A stretch of DNA of 64,000 nt from Cristatella mucedo (taxonomy: Eukaryota > Bryozoa > Phylactolaemata > Cristatellidae): contig WPIO01000004.1 of NCBI GenBank assembly GCA_009760855.2, positions 12,660,501 through 12,724,500 of the forward strand, given 5' to 3'. The notes below the pieces were generated by a model that was given only the letters and a program-made list of their open reading frames with translations, had not been told where the DNA came from and ran no database searches. The stretch's first letter is position 1. Each line of letters opens with the position of its first letter. The position numbers were made by a program, and so were the translations under genes. Positions 43,693 to 55,800 of the stretch are shown here, piece after piece.

Positions 43693-43879
43693 GTTCGAAC
43701 AGTACGTGCTAGCTCAGGAGATTCCGGTAGATCGCCCTGAAGCCATATTCCTGGATTCTATCAGAGCTAAGGCATGCGCGCTGAGTAGCATCGTATCACC
43801 GGTCAATCCGTCGGATAAGAGCCTGTTGGAACACACGCAAGCACTTACGGACCATCTTATGCCCGTACCGCTTGTATAG
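43691..43879 (+). CDS. Unidentified 62-aa ORF after SINE head
   Basis: Opens MFEQYVLAQEIPVDRPEAIF and ends LTDHLMPVPLV with TAG. It starts directly where the SINE-1 body should be. The composition looks protein-like (no low complexity), but I know no homologue. It might be a fragment of a retroelement polyprotein. Confidence 0.15.
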   Translation: MFEQYVLAQEIPVDRPEAIFLDSIRAKACALSSIVSPVNPSDKSLLEHTQALTDHLMPVPLV

Positions 43880-44587
43880 TCACAGGAAGCACAGCAAAAT
43901 GATCAACGTGGAACGAGGCGGTCTCCGGACAGGGATCTTCTTTATGTGGCAATGGTAGGCGGGACATAGCATCAGCATTAGCATGATTGATTGCCTACGA
44001 AAATAACAATTACTACAAAGCGACGAGAATGGGATTTGAACGACGTGCTCCGTGTAATACAGAAGGATCCGATACGAGAGCTCCCACAGCGTCGGGTGAG
44101 CAGACGTACGCAGACTACGCTTCAATTTCTGCGAGGATGTGCCTCGAGAAACGTATTTCTGAAGAGTCCCGACGAAAGGCAGTAGCTGCTTCCAGGCCCG
44201 CGTGCTGGCCGTGCGGCCCGGCCCCGAGTTTCCGATATAAACGGCATCTGCTTGAGCCGTCTCTCTTGATCTGTGCGCGACTGCCCGCACAAACTTAACA
44301 CGTGTTATTTTGATTTATTTGCTGTTCTTTAGGACTAAATGTGAACTAACTAGACCCCAATTTTTCAGCTTTCTCATCTGAAATGGGTTAATTGCAAGTG
44401 AATTGCTGTCCTGGTCACAAAAGCAAAGTTTGCAGGGAATTTTCTGTACGTCTAAGGCATAAGCACTTACTAACACTTACTAAACAGGGTCGGAAATCTC
44501 GATACATGGTGTAATTTAGGTTGCAGCTATGATTTTGGCATGTAGGACACTAAACCTTGAACTTGAGGGGCATATCACTGAGTCGAC

Positions 44588-44750
44588 GCCTTAGGGGCCG
44601 TGGCAAGTTGCTCGCTCTTTACGATTGAGGTCGTGGGTTCGAATACTGCAGTGGGTGATCCTTTATTTCCTATTGCAAAGGGTGGTGATAGCCATTAAAG
44701 CCCTTATACCCCTAAACAAAAGAGGCTGTTAAATTAGTTAATATTACATT
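44588..44750 (+). mobile_element. SINE-1, tRNA-derived
   Basis: Diverged head, B box GGTTCGAATAC, body GGTGATAGCCATTAAAGCCC and end AGAGGCTGTTAAATTAGTTA. Confidence 0.75.
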
Positions 44751-45099
44751 CCATATAAAATCCGCTCAAATGTTCTTAAGTGCCTCTAAGGACGCGTTAG
44801 TTTAACTCTTATTATTATTTAAAGGCTCTTTTGGATTGTTAGTTTAGATCTTGGAAAAACTGTTCTGAGATAGCTGGAAGTTCCTTTAGCGACACTAAAA
44901 ATATGAGCAGTGCCCGAAAAATTCCTGCATCTTGAAGATCGAGACCACCTCAATATCTGCCGAGTTTTACGAAATCCAAGCCGCAAAATTCTACAAAAAT
45001 TGAGTTTGTTATGGTTTATTATTATGAAGACGGAATGTATTTTTGAAATAATGCACTCTGATACCTCGATTGAAAGTTAAATGGATGAGCCAAGTATTC

Positions 45100-45103
<4 letters not shown>

Positions 45104-45194
<91 letters not shown>
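45104..45194. repeat. (CT)n microsatellite
   Basis: 91 bp of pure CT, intergenic. Confidence 0.98.
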
Positions 45195-45198
<4 letters not shown>

Positions 45199-45617
45199 AT
45201 TCATCGCTCTTACTGACTGGTATTATTTATTCAGAAACGGTCAAGGTTGAGACATCTGGTTTTACACGTTTCCATAAACAGCTTAAACAGTTTCAACGCT
45301 ACGAAAGAAATTGACGGTGAAGTTTGAACGAGAAACGCCCAAGCACGCTTCCTAAAGGAAAAAAGCTTCCGATACGAAAAAAATTGGGTTAGAAGTCTTG
45401 GCAAAACATCGGAAAACTGAAAACAAGGTGCCCTTTAAGTATTAAAAAGTGACAATTAACGTTACGAGACCAATGAAACGGCTTAAAATAACTTATGTAA
45501 GTCCTTGTTCACTATAAAAGGCTGCTAAGTATCTCATTCTATTTACTGCTTCGTCGGTTTCGTGTATCGTCTTGAACCAGGTCTGGCCTATGGTTTCCCA
45601 TGCACAAAATAGCTTGC

Positions 45618-45681
45618 TTCAAACCACTGACTATTACTGAAAAAATTCCTTCAAACCACTGACTATTACTGAAAAAATTCC
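45618..45681. repeat. 32-bp perfect tandem duplication
   Basis: TTCAAACCACTGACTATTAC plus TGAAAAAATTCC occurs twice with no difference. Confidence 0.97.
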
Positions 45682-46249
45682 GGACACTCGTTGTGATGTA
45701 TTTTTAGAGGAACTGGTTGGTGCCAGCAGTAAATATTAATTTGTAGTAATCTGACATCGCAACAAAATAAAATTCATCAAAATGAAAACTATGCCGGGAG
45801 CCGTAAGAAGTTTTATATACTTATTATAATTATTTTCCAGATACTTTTTTCTTTGTTTTCGGAAGAGGCCAATTGCAAATGTTTTTGCACTGCCTTTCGG
45901 TATCAGTTTTGTTAACTCATCCAAATCATACCGTTAGGAGCATTTTTTGGGCCAGGAATTTCATAAAACATTGAAATAGTTGAGATGATATCTGAATTCC
46001 TGGGTTCGAATACTGCAGCACGTAATTCTTTTTTACCCACTGCAAGCGGGAGTGACTGTCGCTTTTATCGCCCTCTCGAAATGCGATCGTCCCTCCAGGA
46101 AACCGATATTAACACGCGGGACCTGCACGTCGAATGCTCCCCATTAGCAGTCTGTACAGTCCCATCTAAGAAAGGGGCCACCATCTCTCCGGAGAAACAC
46201 CTTGAATCCCATTGGCCGCTTGAGTTGCTCTCTAATTCCGGTCCCTTCC

Positions 46250-46660
46250 ATGGCTTTTGGAGAGAGGCTGAAGGCTCAATTGATATTACCTACGCGGCGC
46301 CATAATGGACCTGTGCTAGGGCAGCCGGTAGCATCACGGCAGACCGTAAAAGTCCTCTATGCGGCTTCCCACTCGGGTCCGGATGTCCTAGCAGTGAGAC
46401 AGTATACAGAACTGATTGAAAACAAAGGTGAGGCTTTAGCGAGCGTTCCATCCTTTAAACGGGAGGTCCTAGAAGCCGTTGACGTTGGCGCCCTCACGCC
46501 CAAGAAATCGACGCAAAGCGGAACGGACTCTGATTGGGAGCAGAACGAAGTGCCGGCCCTTCTACATCGGCCTAACCGGATAAGCGGAGACACAGAGGAG
46601 CAGAACGCTAATCGTGTACCGTCCCTGCAATCCTCATTACTCAATACACTACAACAATAA
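46250..46660 (+). CDS. Unidentified ORF, 136 aa, with poly(A) signal
   Basis: ATG at 46,250 (weak Kozak) opens a frame that stops at TAA 46,660. The product is basic near the start (LPTRRHNGPVLGQPVASRQT) and acidic/polar later (TDSDWEQNEVPALLHRPNR). AATAAA lies 17 bp after the stop (46,677-46,682), and the frame is open to 46,202. The local base composition is more GC-rich than its flanks. I do not recognise the product. It could be the last exon of a small gene, part of a mobile element, or chance. A SINE-2 copy follows at 46,735. Confidence 0.28.
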   Translation: MAFGERLKAQLILPTRRHNGPVLGQPVASRQTVKVLYAASHSGPDVLAVRQYTELIENKGEALASVPSFKREVLEAVDVGALTPKKSTQSGTDSDWEQNEVPALLHRPNRISGDTEEQNANRVPSLQSSLLNTLQQ

Positions 46661-46734
46661 TTTAGCTCATTTTAAAAATAAATGACCTCTTCTAGAAGCA
46701 GTCCCAGGTCCAACGGAAAGAGAGCCACGAGTCC

Positions 46735-46858
46735 TGCTTTGGCTCAGGGGTTAAGGTGCTCGTTTTTGACGACCGAGGTCGTGAGCCCTGCGGCGCATGT
46801 GAAGCGCCTGGATAGAGATTAAGCTCTCTCGGAACGCTATACAAATCAATTATATATA
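46735..46858 (+). mobile_element. SINE-2, tRNA-like head with LINE-B-type tail
   Basis: The head TTGGCTCAGGGGTTAAGGTG resembles an A box; GACGACCGAGGTCGTGAGCC precedes a degenerate B box. The tail GCGCCTGGATAGAGATTAAG and CTCTCTCGGAACGCTATACA resembles the 3' end of LINE family B. Confidence 0.7.
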
Positions 46859-46899
46859 TATAATTATATATTCAATATTTTTTTTAAGTGGAAGTGTTA

Positions 46900-47690
46900 A
46901 TAAAGCCCTCTGCACAAATGTTAAACCCATTTTTTGAGGCGAGTCTGAATCTCCTCACCGAATGCGAGCCGCCAAGAAGCCTTTTGCATCCGTCGTCTGG
47001 CAGGAGACTGCGACCTCCAGCCCCAGCTCGGATAATCTGAAGTCGGAAGGTCCTCACCGGCGAGGAGTGCTGCTGTGATGCCTGCCGTGCGATGCCTGCT
47101 GAGTGATACCTGCTGTGCGAGTTGCTGCTGGACTCCCTTTTGCTGAACGACTCGAAGCTGCCGACGGACGAGACGAGGGCGCGCTGCCCAGAACCAGGCC
47201 CTGCAAAGTTTTAAAGAAAAAGAAAAACGCTCTCCGCATCCAAAGCTTCCGCCACCGGGAAGCTTCTTTGGAGCCGTGCGTGTAATAAATAGCAAGGAAT
47301 TCGCGCCCCAGTTCGGAGAGCCTGAAGCTGAGCGCGCCGCTCGACGGTCTCTGCAGACTTGATTTGACTACTAATATTTGAATATTCTGCGCGTCTTCTA
47401 CGGTCGCTCCCTTCAAATAAACTATAGCCCGTCTGAAAACCTGCCGCGTACGCGTGTAAGCAGTGAGCGCGGGGATCTAGAAGCACTAAAGGTCCACCTA
47501 AAAGCAAATCGTGTGGTTCGCGCCTTCGGCTTCTGCTGTTGTAATTAGCGAAGCGCCTGACACTAATGCACATGCCTCACCTGTGACCAATAGTTAAGCC
47601 GTTGAAGCGTCAGGCCACTGATGCAGGTTATATTTCGTGTCGTCTGCTGTAATTGATCGAGCGAGACAGACTAGGACTTAAGCCCTACAG
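46900..47690. other. Intergenic GC-rich segment with overlapping open frames
   Basis: Three overlapping minus-strand frames (46,921-47,573) compete without one standing out; none resembles a known family. Left unassigned. Confidence 0.35.
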
Positions 47691-47698
47691 GGGACCGG

Positions 47699-47875
47699 TG
47701 AGCCGTGATGGCACACTAGGTAAGGCGGTGCTTTTCACGACCTCGGTCCCGATGTCGTGGGTTCGAATCCTGCAGTGGGCGATCCTTTATCACTCCTGCA
47801 AGCGGTGGTGATAGCCGTCGAGGCTCTTCTGTCGCCATACAAAAGAGGCTGTTAAATCAGCTAGTATTATTTAAT
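47699..47875 (+). mobile_element. SINE-1, tRNA-derived, near-intact copy
   Basis: Pol III A box TGGCACACTAGG at 47,709-47,720 and perfect B box GGTTCGAATCC at 47,760-47,770, spaced as in a tRNA. The body follows with TGATAGCCGTCGAGGCTCTT and the end AGAGGCTGTTAAATCAGCTA. The least degenerate SINE-1 in the window, so perhaps recently active. Confidence 0.85.
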
Positions 47876-48074
47876 TAACCTCACGAAATTTTAATACCAA
47901 TAATGGGAATAATGGGTCTTCTGTATTTCTTCTTAAGAGAAGGAAAGCTCTATCCAGAAGCTTTACGACTCAGCGAGAGTCGAAATCAGCAGTTAGTGAG
48001 GTGCATGGGATCATGCTCGGACAAGCATGCAAAAGCAATCGAGTGTCATGCTTAGGCCACCATGCTAAAGCGCA

Positions 48075-48660
48075 CACGATGACACTCAGGGCTACCTGTT
48101 AGTAGGACTTCTGGCCGGTACCTTGCTCCGAATCGTGCTCAGATACGCACGGAGACCAAGACATGTGAGCAAAAAAGATAAGTTCTCTTGGGCGAAAAAA
48201 CATAGCGGACACGAACGGGTGCATCTTTAGCTGAGACTCAAAAAGCAAAGTCATTGAACGTAGTCGCAACAGGTGGAACGAATTCCACAATCACAATGCG
48301 TACGAGTTGCAGGCTCGATCGCCAGAAGATTTCTTGTTTAGTAGAGGGGCCGGCGAGACGACAAGAAGCAAAGGAGTGCCGGGGTAGTGGGTGGTGCTAG
48401 AGCACACTGGAGGAGCGAGGCGTTCGAATAGGTCGGCTGATGCCAGCTAGTTAAGCGACCTGTAATCCAGACAGAGGATCGTGAAATCGATAGGATGCGT
48501 GATAGGGAGCCAGTAAATCGCAGACAGAAGTGTCGTGACTGCAGACCAGATGAGCAGCTGAGTTGTGCATCAGTTCAGGAGGCGATTAACGGCAATGGGT
48601 GGAAGTCCCGTATAAAGGGACTGCCAGCGACCTAGACTAATGTCACAAACTGGTGACTAG
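48075..48660 (-). mobile_element. Family-C LINE 3' copy
   Basis: Same block order as the 50.6-kb copy (GTTAGTAGGACTTCTGG, TTTAGCTGAGACTC, AATGTCACAAAC). Intergenic, downstream of CAND1. Confidence 0.6.
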
Positions 48661-49540
48661 TTTGGCGAAACCAATCCTAGGCCCGGCGGCCTGTCCATGG
48701 AGGACCGCTGGGCTTGTAAGAGGAACTCGCGAGGGTGTTCTCTGGGAAATGGAAAATCGGCTGTAGCAGCCCGGCCCCACCCACCGGCTGGACTGGGAGG
48801 GGGCTTTAGCCCACCCAGAACCATCACAATGCTCTTAACTGTATATCGCTCTCTGATGGGCGCCCACGATATTGCTGACCGCTTGGGAGACTTCTTCGAA
48901 TTAAGGACCCTACTCCAAAGTGCAGAGAATTTGTATCAATCTGGGGACACGCAAACTAGCTGATATGCCAGTCTGTCTCAGTGTCAGTGCTTCTGGGAGG
49001 TCGGACGTAGGTATAACTGACTCCAGAACCAGGAAGTATGTTTGGATCTCACAGCTGGTGCTAATCAACACAGCCGGCGTAGAAATAAAAGCAAATGACT
49101 AGTAGCTGCACCGGCTGTCACTGAGGGGGTCGCCAATGAACAGCAGAGCCCAGAAAAATGAGGTGCCACGAGTAAACACATTGCTAGTCGTTGCTTCGTG
49201 ACTCTTATGAGGCACCTACTCGTTCCTATTTCGTGTCAATAGCAGCTACACCGTGCCATATAAACCGCATAGTCGCAGCCACCGACTTGCCAGTTCCCGT
49301 AGACGGAGTAGACGCTTGCACTAATTATTTATCAAGTCTAGATGAAAGAACTGACCATTCCGTATGCTTTCAAATTCTCTAACATAACGTGGCTTGCTCA
49401 TTTGAGCTAAGTAAATCCAGTCATAGTGCACAGCAGATTTAAAAGTAGCCTGAAGTTACTTTAACACTCAAGCTGGTCCCTCGGTTGGAGTGGTATGCAT
49501 AAGGGGCTAAAGATTGAACACAATTGCATCAGCGTTTGCA
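48660..49540. other. Intergenic sequence downstream of CAND1
   Basis: No gene or repeat family recognised. Confidence 0.4.
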
Positions 49541-49542
49541 AC

Positions 49543-49548
49543 TTTATT
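49543..49548 (-). terminator. Candidate CAND1 polyadenylation signal
   Basis: AATAAA on the minus strand, 163 nt downstream of the CAND1 stop codon. Chance occurrence in AT-rich sequence is possible, but position and strand fit. Confidence 0.5.
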
Positions 49549-49710
49549 AATAACTGCACCAACAGAAACATCTGAACCAGCAAGGGATAAAGCACCATGC
49601 CCACACAGCCAAATGGACAGTACAATGATCCTGCAGTTTGGTTTTTCGTTAGATACCACATACCGTGTATAGGCAAATGGGCTCATTCACTGTCAACTAC
49701 GTCCGCCGAG

Positions 49711-49844
49711 CTAGTTGACATCCATTAGTGTGGAGGAGTCATTGCCAGTCAGATGAACATCTTTCTGAATGCTGTCAAACAATGACTGAAGCTCCGGCGA
49801 TGCTTTAATTTGGTTCGTGAAGTCTACCATGTGAGCATTCTTAT
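49711..49844 (-). CDS. CAND1: CAND1 terminal exon
   Basis: Encodes [37 protein letters not shown] and LMDVN, then TAG at 49,713-49,711. The family ends ELAAIFESIQKD plus a short variable tail, so the length is as expected. Acceptor GCTTTCCAG ends at 49,845. The preceding intron is 3.4 kb and contains a LINE. Confidence 0.94.
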
Positions 49845-52800
49845 CTGGAAAGCAAAACTACCTTTTTCGGCAACTGCAGAATGACTGCTATTAAGCAAAG
49901 CAGGCTTCACAAAAATGGAGACAACAAACGATAGTTGAATTTGGAGTTTCCCATATTACCAGCAGTCGAACCACGTCTATTTTTTTTATTTCGTTGCTCA
50001 ATACAGGCTACATCCAAATAGAGAAAGTCGGTTATGCTTACCTCGAGAATGCCAAACAAAATAACGAAGAACCACATGGCTCATATAAATCACGCCTGAT
50101 AACGACAAGTTCGTCAAGAAAAAACAGCGTTCGAGCTTTGAGGAAGCAACCGAGTGGCACAGGATGTAACTTCAATCGGAGGGAGATGGAGGTCAGCAAA
50201 GAGCCACCAACTAGCACAAACATTCTGTGTGCATGCCGCATGTGTGAATGTGTGTACAGAATACAACTCTCAGGACCAAGCTAACTAAATCTCATTAACT
50301 ACAACTAACTACACCACAATCCAATTACTCTTGTTAGCTAACAATGCTACTCAAAACCGAGGAGTGGGGTATGAACAACTATCTGTTGCCAAGCCGCATC
50401 CACATAACTGAATTTTTCTTCTATATTAACAACAATGACAGATCTTTCGCATAGCTACTTAAGAGAACCAAATCCCCAATACACACACTACAACTTGCGG
50501 CCAGAAAAGCGATCGCCAAAAGTTAATAACAGGCAAGCCACCACGTTTAGGAAAGCATCTAAAAGTGCTTTATTTTAAGCTTAGACCAGCATGCAAACGA
50601 ACACAAGAAGATGCTAAGGGCCATTGGTTAGTAGGACCCCTGGTAAGCAATATATGCACTTAATCATGCACACGTAACATTGCGAAGCACCAAGGAATAA
50701 AGACTAGTTCTCTGGGGCGCAGGGGAAGCTGAGCGGAATAGATGCATCTTGAGCTGAGACTTAAATAATGATAAGTCAATGAAGGTGGCAGCACAACCTG
50801 AACAAATAAGTTCAAGAATTTCGGTGCATCAGCGCAAAACGATTAAGGGCACAGGCCAGAGTTTTGAATAAAGGAAATTGCATTAATCTAGATGCGATGT
50901 CACAAACACATAAACCAGTTTGACTGTCATGCTCTTGCCTAAGCAGGGCCTAATTTTGGCAATGCTCAACTGAAAGTAGGCTAACTTCTCAGTGGAGGCA
51001 AGGTGCCCATCCAATGACACGTCGCTTGGAGCAGCATGGCCAGATTGCAGGCAGACGTCACTGGAGTGCTGCCAGATGAACCGATCTCGAAGAAGAGATA
51101 ATCCAACTTGGGAGTGATACTAGGCTAGCTTAAAGGTATTGGGTTGCTCTAATCGTAGCTAATCTTCAGAAATGTTCGGAGGGACCATCCAAGTGTGAAT
51201 AGTAATAATAATAAGGCATTTATATAGCAGTCTAAGATAACTAAATCTATTTATAGGCACTTAACAAGTGCTGAAAAGGAAGCATCTCAATTGGTTAGTG
51301 ATAACATGCACAATGTCATCACACATAGACTCACATATGAAAAGTGTCTTGAATAAGAACTAAAGAACCAAGACTGGACAAAAATGGCTTGGTTTCTCAC
51401 GATCCAGGAATGGCTTTTTATGAGTGGCCTGACTACAGCTCTTTTGAGGAGAGCAGACTTCGACGATAACCAGGGTCACGTTTACAGTATTAGCTAAGGT
51501 GGACAGCAAGTCTATGTACCTCATAGCTAGAACTTTGAGAACATGATCGAGAGGAACTAGTGGTCTTCTTAGCCAGGGAGACAAATTTAGCAATGAGTCC
51601 AGCAGAGACAGGCATGAAGGAAGAAAGAGAAGAAGGGCAGGGCAATGATGGGTTGGAGTCTAGCAGGGACGGCAGTAAGGGGATGGAGTTACAATTCGTT
51701 CCATCAAACCGCCTACAAAGAATAGAGAGAAAAGCTCGGCTGAGTCGTCATTCAGATCACTTCGAGGTATGCTCCTTTGTGACCAAATTAAGAAGACGAT
51801 CAACAGTGAGCAACAACAGAGATTATTGATATGTAAGTTTGACTATTTCTACATATATGGTTGGGAAAAAAGATCGTGTGGCGCGATTTTAATAATACAT
51901 GGATAGCTACGACCTACAATCATCCTCAAATGTCAACCGCTGAAAAGTATGAACAGACTTTTAGCCACCCATTGCCGGCGTTTTTGTCTTATTTTTGTAT
52001 TCTTGCTTTTTAGACGTAAGCCATAAACCAAAGAGCATCGGCAGACCCCTGGTTTAGTTCAGAGGAGCAAACTCATCTTGGACTTTGGCTCGAGTTAAGC
52101 TGTTGCATATCAAGGAGAGAAGGTCGGTTGAAAGGTCAAGCATATGAGCAGAGGATGTGCAAGTTTGCTTCGGACAGCATCAATGTCAAGAGACTTTATA
52201 AGTAATTTGTTATGTAGAAAGATAAAAACATTCAGAGGGCAATGAAATCGGTTAGAATCAGATGAGTATAAAAGGAATGGCGATAGAGGTTGATGGGATA
52301 AAATCGCTGGAGAAAATTTGGTCAAGGCCTTTTATGTGTATAGGGGCTTGGATGTGAACACAGAGGCAGAAAGACTGAGACAATGCAAGCATGCTAGAAC
52401 ACACCGGATCTGTTTGGCAATCAACATATATATTGCAATCAACCAGAATTAGAAGCAGGCGATACCTAGTGCAAAGAACTCAGTCAGAAAAAGCAGAGAT
52501 GAAGCTGGAATTGCTACCTGGTGGGCGATAAATTACATTCAATATTGGCAACTTACCAGAACAGGACAGAAAATTAAGAGATTCGAAGGATTGTTTAGTA
52601 AGAACCGAGAAAGGATTAATAGTGAAAGAGATGTGGGCGACAATGGCTTTTCCAAAACCAGGTGTCAATGATCTCGAAGTGTGAAACATGGAGAAACCTT
52701 GTAGAGTAGCATCGTTGATGTCTCAATAACAGCAAAATGGCGAGCATCGTCAAGTATCAAGCAACTAATAGTTCATTGCACAATGAGTGTGTATTCCACA

Positions 52801-55800
52801 GGCACGACCTTAGAGAGTGTACACAGTTTAGCATTGGTTTTTTGAGCTAAAGAAATTAGCATTAGCTCCTAAATTAGCATTAGCTTCTAAGGGAATGTGT
52901 TGCGGTTAGTAACAGTGCAGATTTTAGTTTGATGCACCCAGCCCTGCCTGGCACACCGGTGTTCTAGCCAAACTCTTTACTACTACGCCTTCTGCCCTCA
53001 ATGCATTATATTGGAAATGCCAAAAATGCTTCCCGAGATGCGCGTACAACACATATAGATCAACAGCTGCAAACGAGTGCCAAGAGCCACTGGAGCACCG
53101 TACAACTATGTGAAGGATGTACATATACAGACACAAAAATAGCGAGTCATCGTGTGGGTACATCTGCTACAAATAGCATAGCAGACGTTCGGACACGAAG
53201 GCCTTTACTATTTATGATTTTGCGTGTCCAAGCCCCGATACGCCATACACACAGATAGGCGAAATTACATCAAGTCATCTATGGTTACTCACCAGCCTCA
53301 GGCACCTTCAGCAAGGACACAACAGCACGCAGTGCTGATCGCTTAAGCTCATCACTTTTTTCATACTCTTGCTTTACAGCATTAGCCTTCACCTTTGAAG
53401 TACAAGTTTGCTTCAAAGGTTCTATTAACCTGTCTAGTCCTAAAACGAACGGAAAATGGAACAGAATAGCAGATACAAATACGAAGAGCCAGAACCATGG
53501 AAATCTCACAAGCATGGGCAAGCACAGTCAAATTTGCATACAGGTATGAGTCAGCATAGCAGCCATTTCACACACACCTAAAGCGATAGGATGAACGACT
53601 CTGCGGTTACCCATGTTATTAATTGCACACAGATCAAAAGCTCGAAGCAATCTGATGAAGAATTGCATGACGAATCGATCACTTTCTAACCTGTCTACAG
53701 CTCAGAACATCTAAAGCATCCAGTTCTCAGATTGTGCTCCCGGACTCATTTCCCTGAAGGCATTCTCAAATACGTGAGGTATTTGAAAGAGCAAAGCTAC
53801 AGTCAAAAAGTATTTTCACGAGGCTGCAGCTGCAGTGGTAACTCGTTCATGGCAACCTACTCTGGAGCACCGGGCCGGGGCATAGATGGGCGAGCCGCAC
53901 AAGCATGAGGTACGTGAGCATCTTCACATCGTAATGATCCTTGAGCCCATCTTCTACATGGTTCAAGAACTCGAATAAGTCGATCCTGTCCAGGCAAGAG
54001 TCCAGCAGAGTGTACATGCATTCAAAAGCTGCCTACAAAAAGCATACCACTTTATTAACCATTACATATAAGAACAATGCATGAACAATGACTAAAATTC
54101 ATCGACAGGCTTAACAAGCACACATGATGTTAACTAAGCCATACAGACCTTTCTGAATTATTAGTCAGAGGGGGTCACCAGTCTTCTAGTCAGTCATCAA
54201 CTAAACTCCCACCCTTAGCATGTAATTATCGAGTCGGCAGCCGTTCAACAACAATTCAATTCAAAGAGTTATTAATAGTCCAGAATGCATGTTTGAGAAA
54301 AACTAAACCGCCGATGTTATCAGCACAAGAAAATCCTTCGGTTGCTAGCAACCATCCAGTGATAACCTCGACGGTGCAGGCTAATGGCAAGCTAGGCGCA
54401 TATCAAATCACAGTCTGCACAGAAGCATTATTTCATTAAAGCCAGCGAATTACCTTACGAATGTCGAGGCCATCATCAACCGTGTGCTTGAACGGACCCA
54501 TCTCAACTTCTCGTATTAGCTCTTTCTATTTGATTATAAAGTAAAAAGTCACGAAACAAACAAGAACCCGATTAGCTTTACGACCATGCAAGCCTACCAA
54601 TAAAAGAGACAGCAGCAGAACTGCATTACTGACCTTTACTTTAGTTTCGGCATACAACAATGGCAGGAAGGAGCCTAGGAGATCGCGAATTAATGATGGT
54701 TTGTTGTGTGCAGCTGAATTGAATGTAACAAGAGCCACGCGCCTGACGTTCAGATCTGCCTTCGGGTCGTGCAAAGTGCCCAAGAAATCACCAATGCATG
54801 ACCGCAGTAGAGGATCAATAGCTTGAGGCTGAAGAAAATCAAAATCGTGCTTGTAGTATGTCAACTCTACACGGCGATACGATACGTGAAAGAAAGCCCA
54901 GATGCCTACAGCACAGGCATGCTTCCTTGCCACTGCAAAGCTTCAGCATTCTCCAGGCAGCACGGCAAAAACATAAAAAGATCACTCTTCACCACATCCT
55001 CACCTCACTGAATGAAACACGAGGACTCAACACACCCTGGAATATATATGTACGGGAACAATACAAGCATCAGCCCACAACAGGATCTAGTGTCCTCCTT
55101 ATCTACCATGACATGGAAGGACAGTCATGCGACAAGTCGGAAAGAGAGTTCAATATAATGACTGAATGTATATGGTAGCCATACAAGACTAGCTATCTGC
55201 TCAAGCAAGTTGCAAAAGACAGTAAATAAGGAAGATTTAAAAAAGAAGTAAAGCCATCTTAACAAAGCATATAGATGTACCCAACAACAGAAGTCTGTCA
55301 TTAAACATAACACGGATATCACAACACACAATTCCAAATCTGTCGAACAGAAGAATCAGCCACAAAAGCAAACGTAGGCTGAGTCGCATCAGCTTTAGAG
55401 ATACCTCGGCACACCTCCCCATACAATTATTCACAATGCCCAACCAAGAGATATAGCATAAATGAGGCCCCCTCAAGGATTAAGCAAGCACATACTGTAC
55501 ACGCTTGCACCAGCTGTAAGCATGGGTAGCCATTGTGAAAGGTGAGTATACAGTGTGCTATTGTACGGAAAGAAACGTGACTCAAAAAGTTCCTAAAGCT
55601 GCTCTATTCTCTTGTGCAATAAAAAGCCGTTGGTAGGCAAGTTGTTGCGTGTGCACAGAGCTGGCATCAAACACAACTACACTGGCCTCTGGCAAGGCAA
55701 AGTGGCCGAGCACTTCAAATTCTAACTGCTGCTACAATGGCACTATCCCAGTTGGAATGTTTCCTTTACACAGGATGCTTGGTGAAACCTAAAGTGGCAA

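Noticed and set aside
46921..47573. Overlapping minus-strand ORFs of 120-124 aa
   Set aside because: Three frames are open at once in GC-rich DNA, with Phe/Lys runs from homopolymers. Nothing singles out one as coding.
47760..47770. Possible genuine tRNA gene
   Set aside because: The A and B boxes are good, but the sequence does not fold into a full cloverleaf and continues into a repeat body shared with other copies, so it is a SINE.
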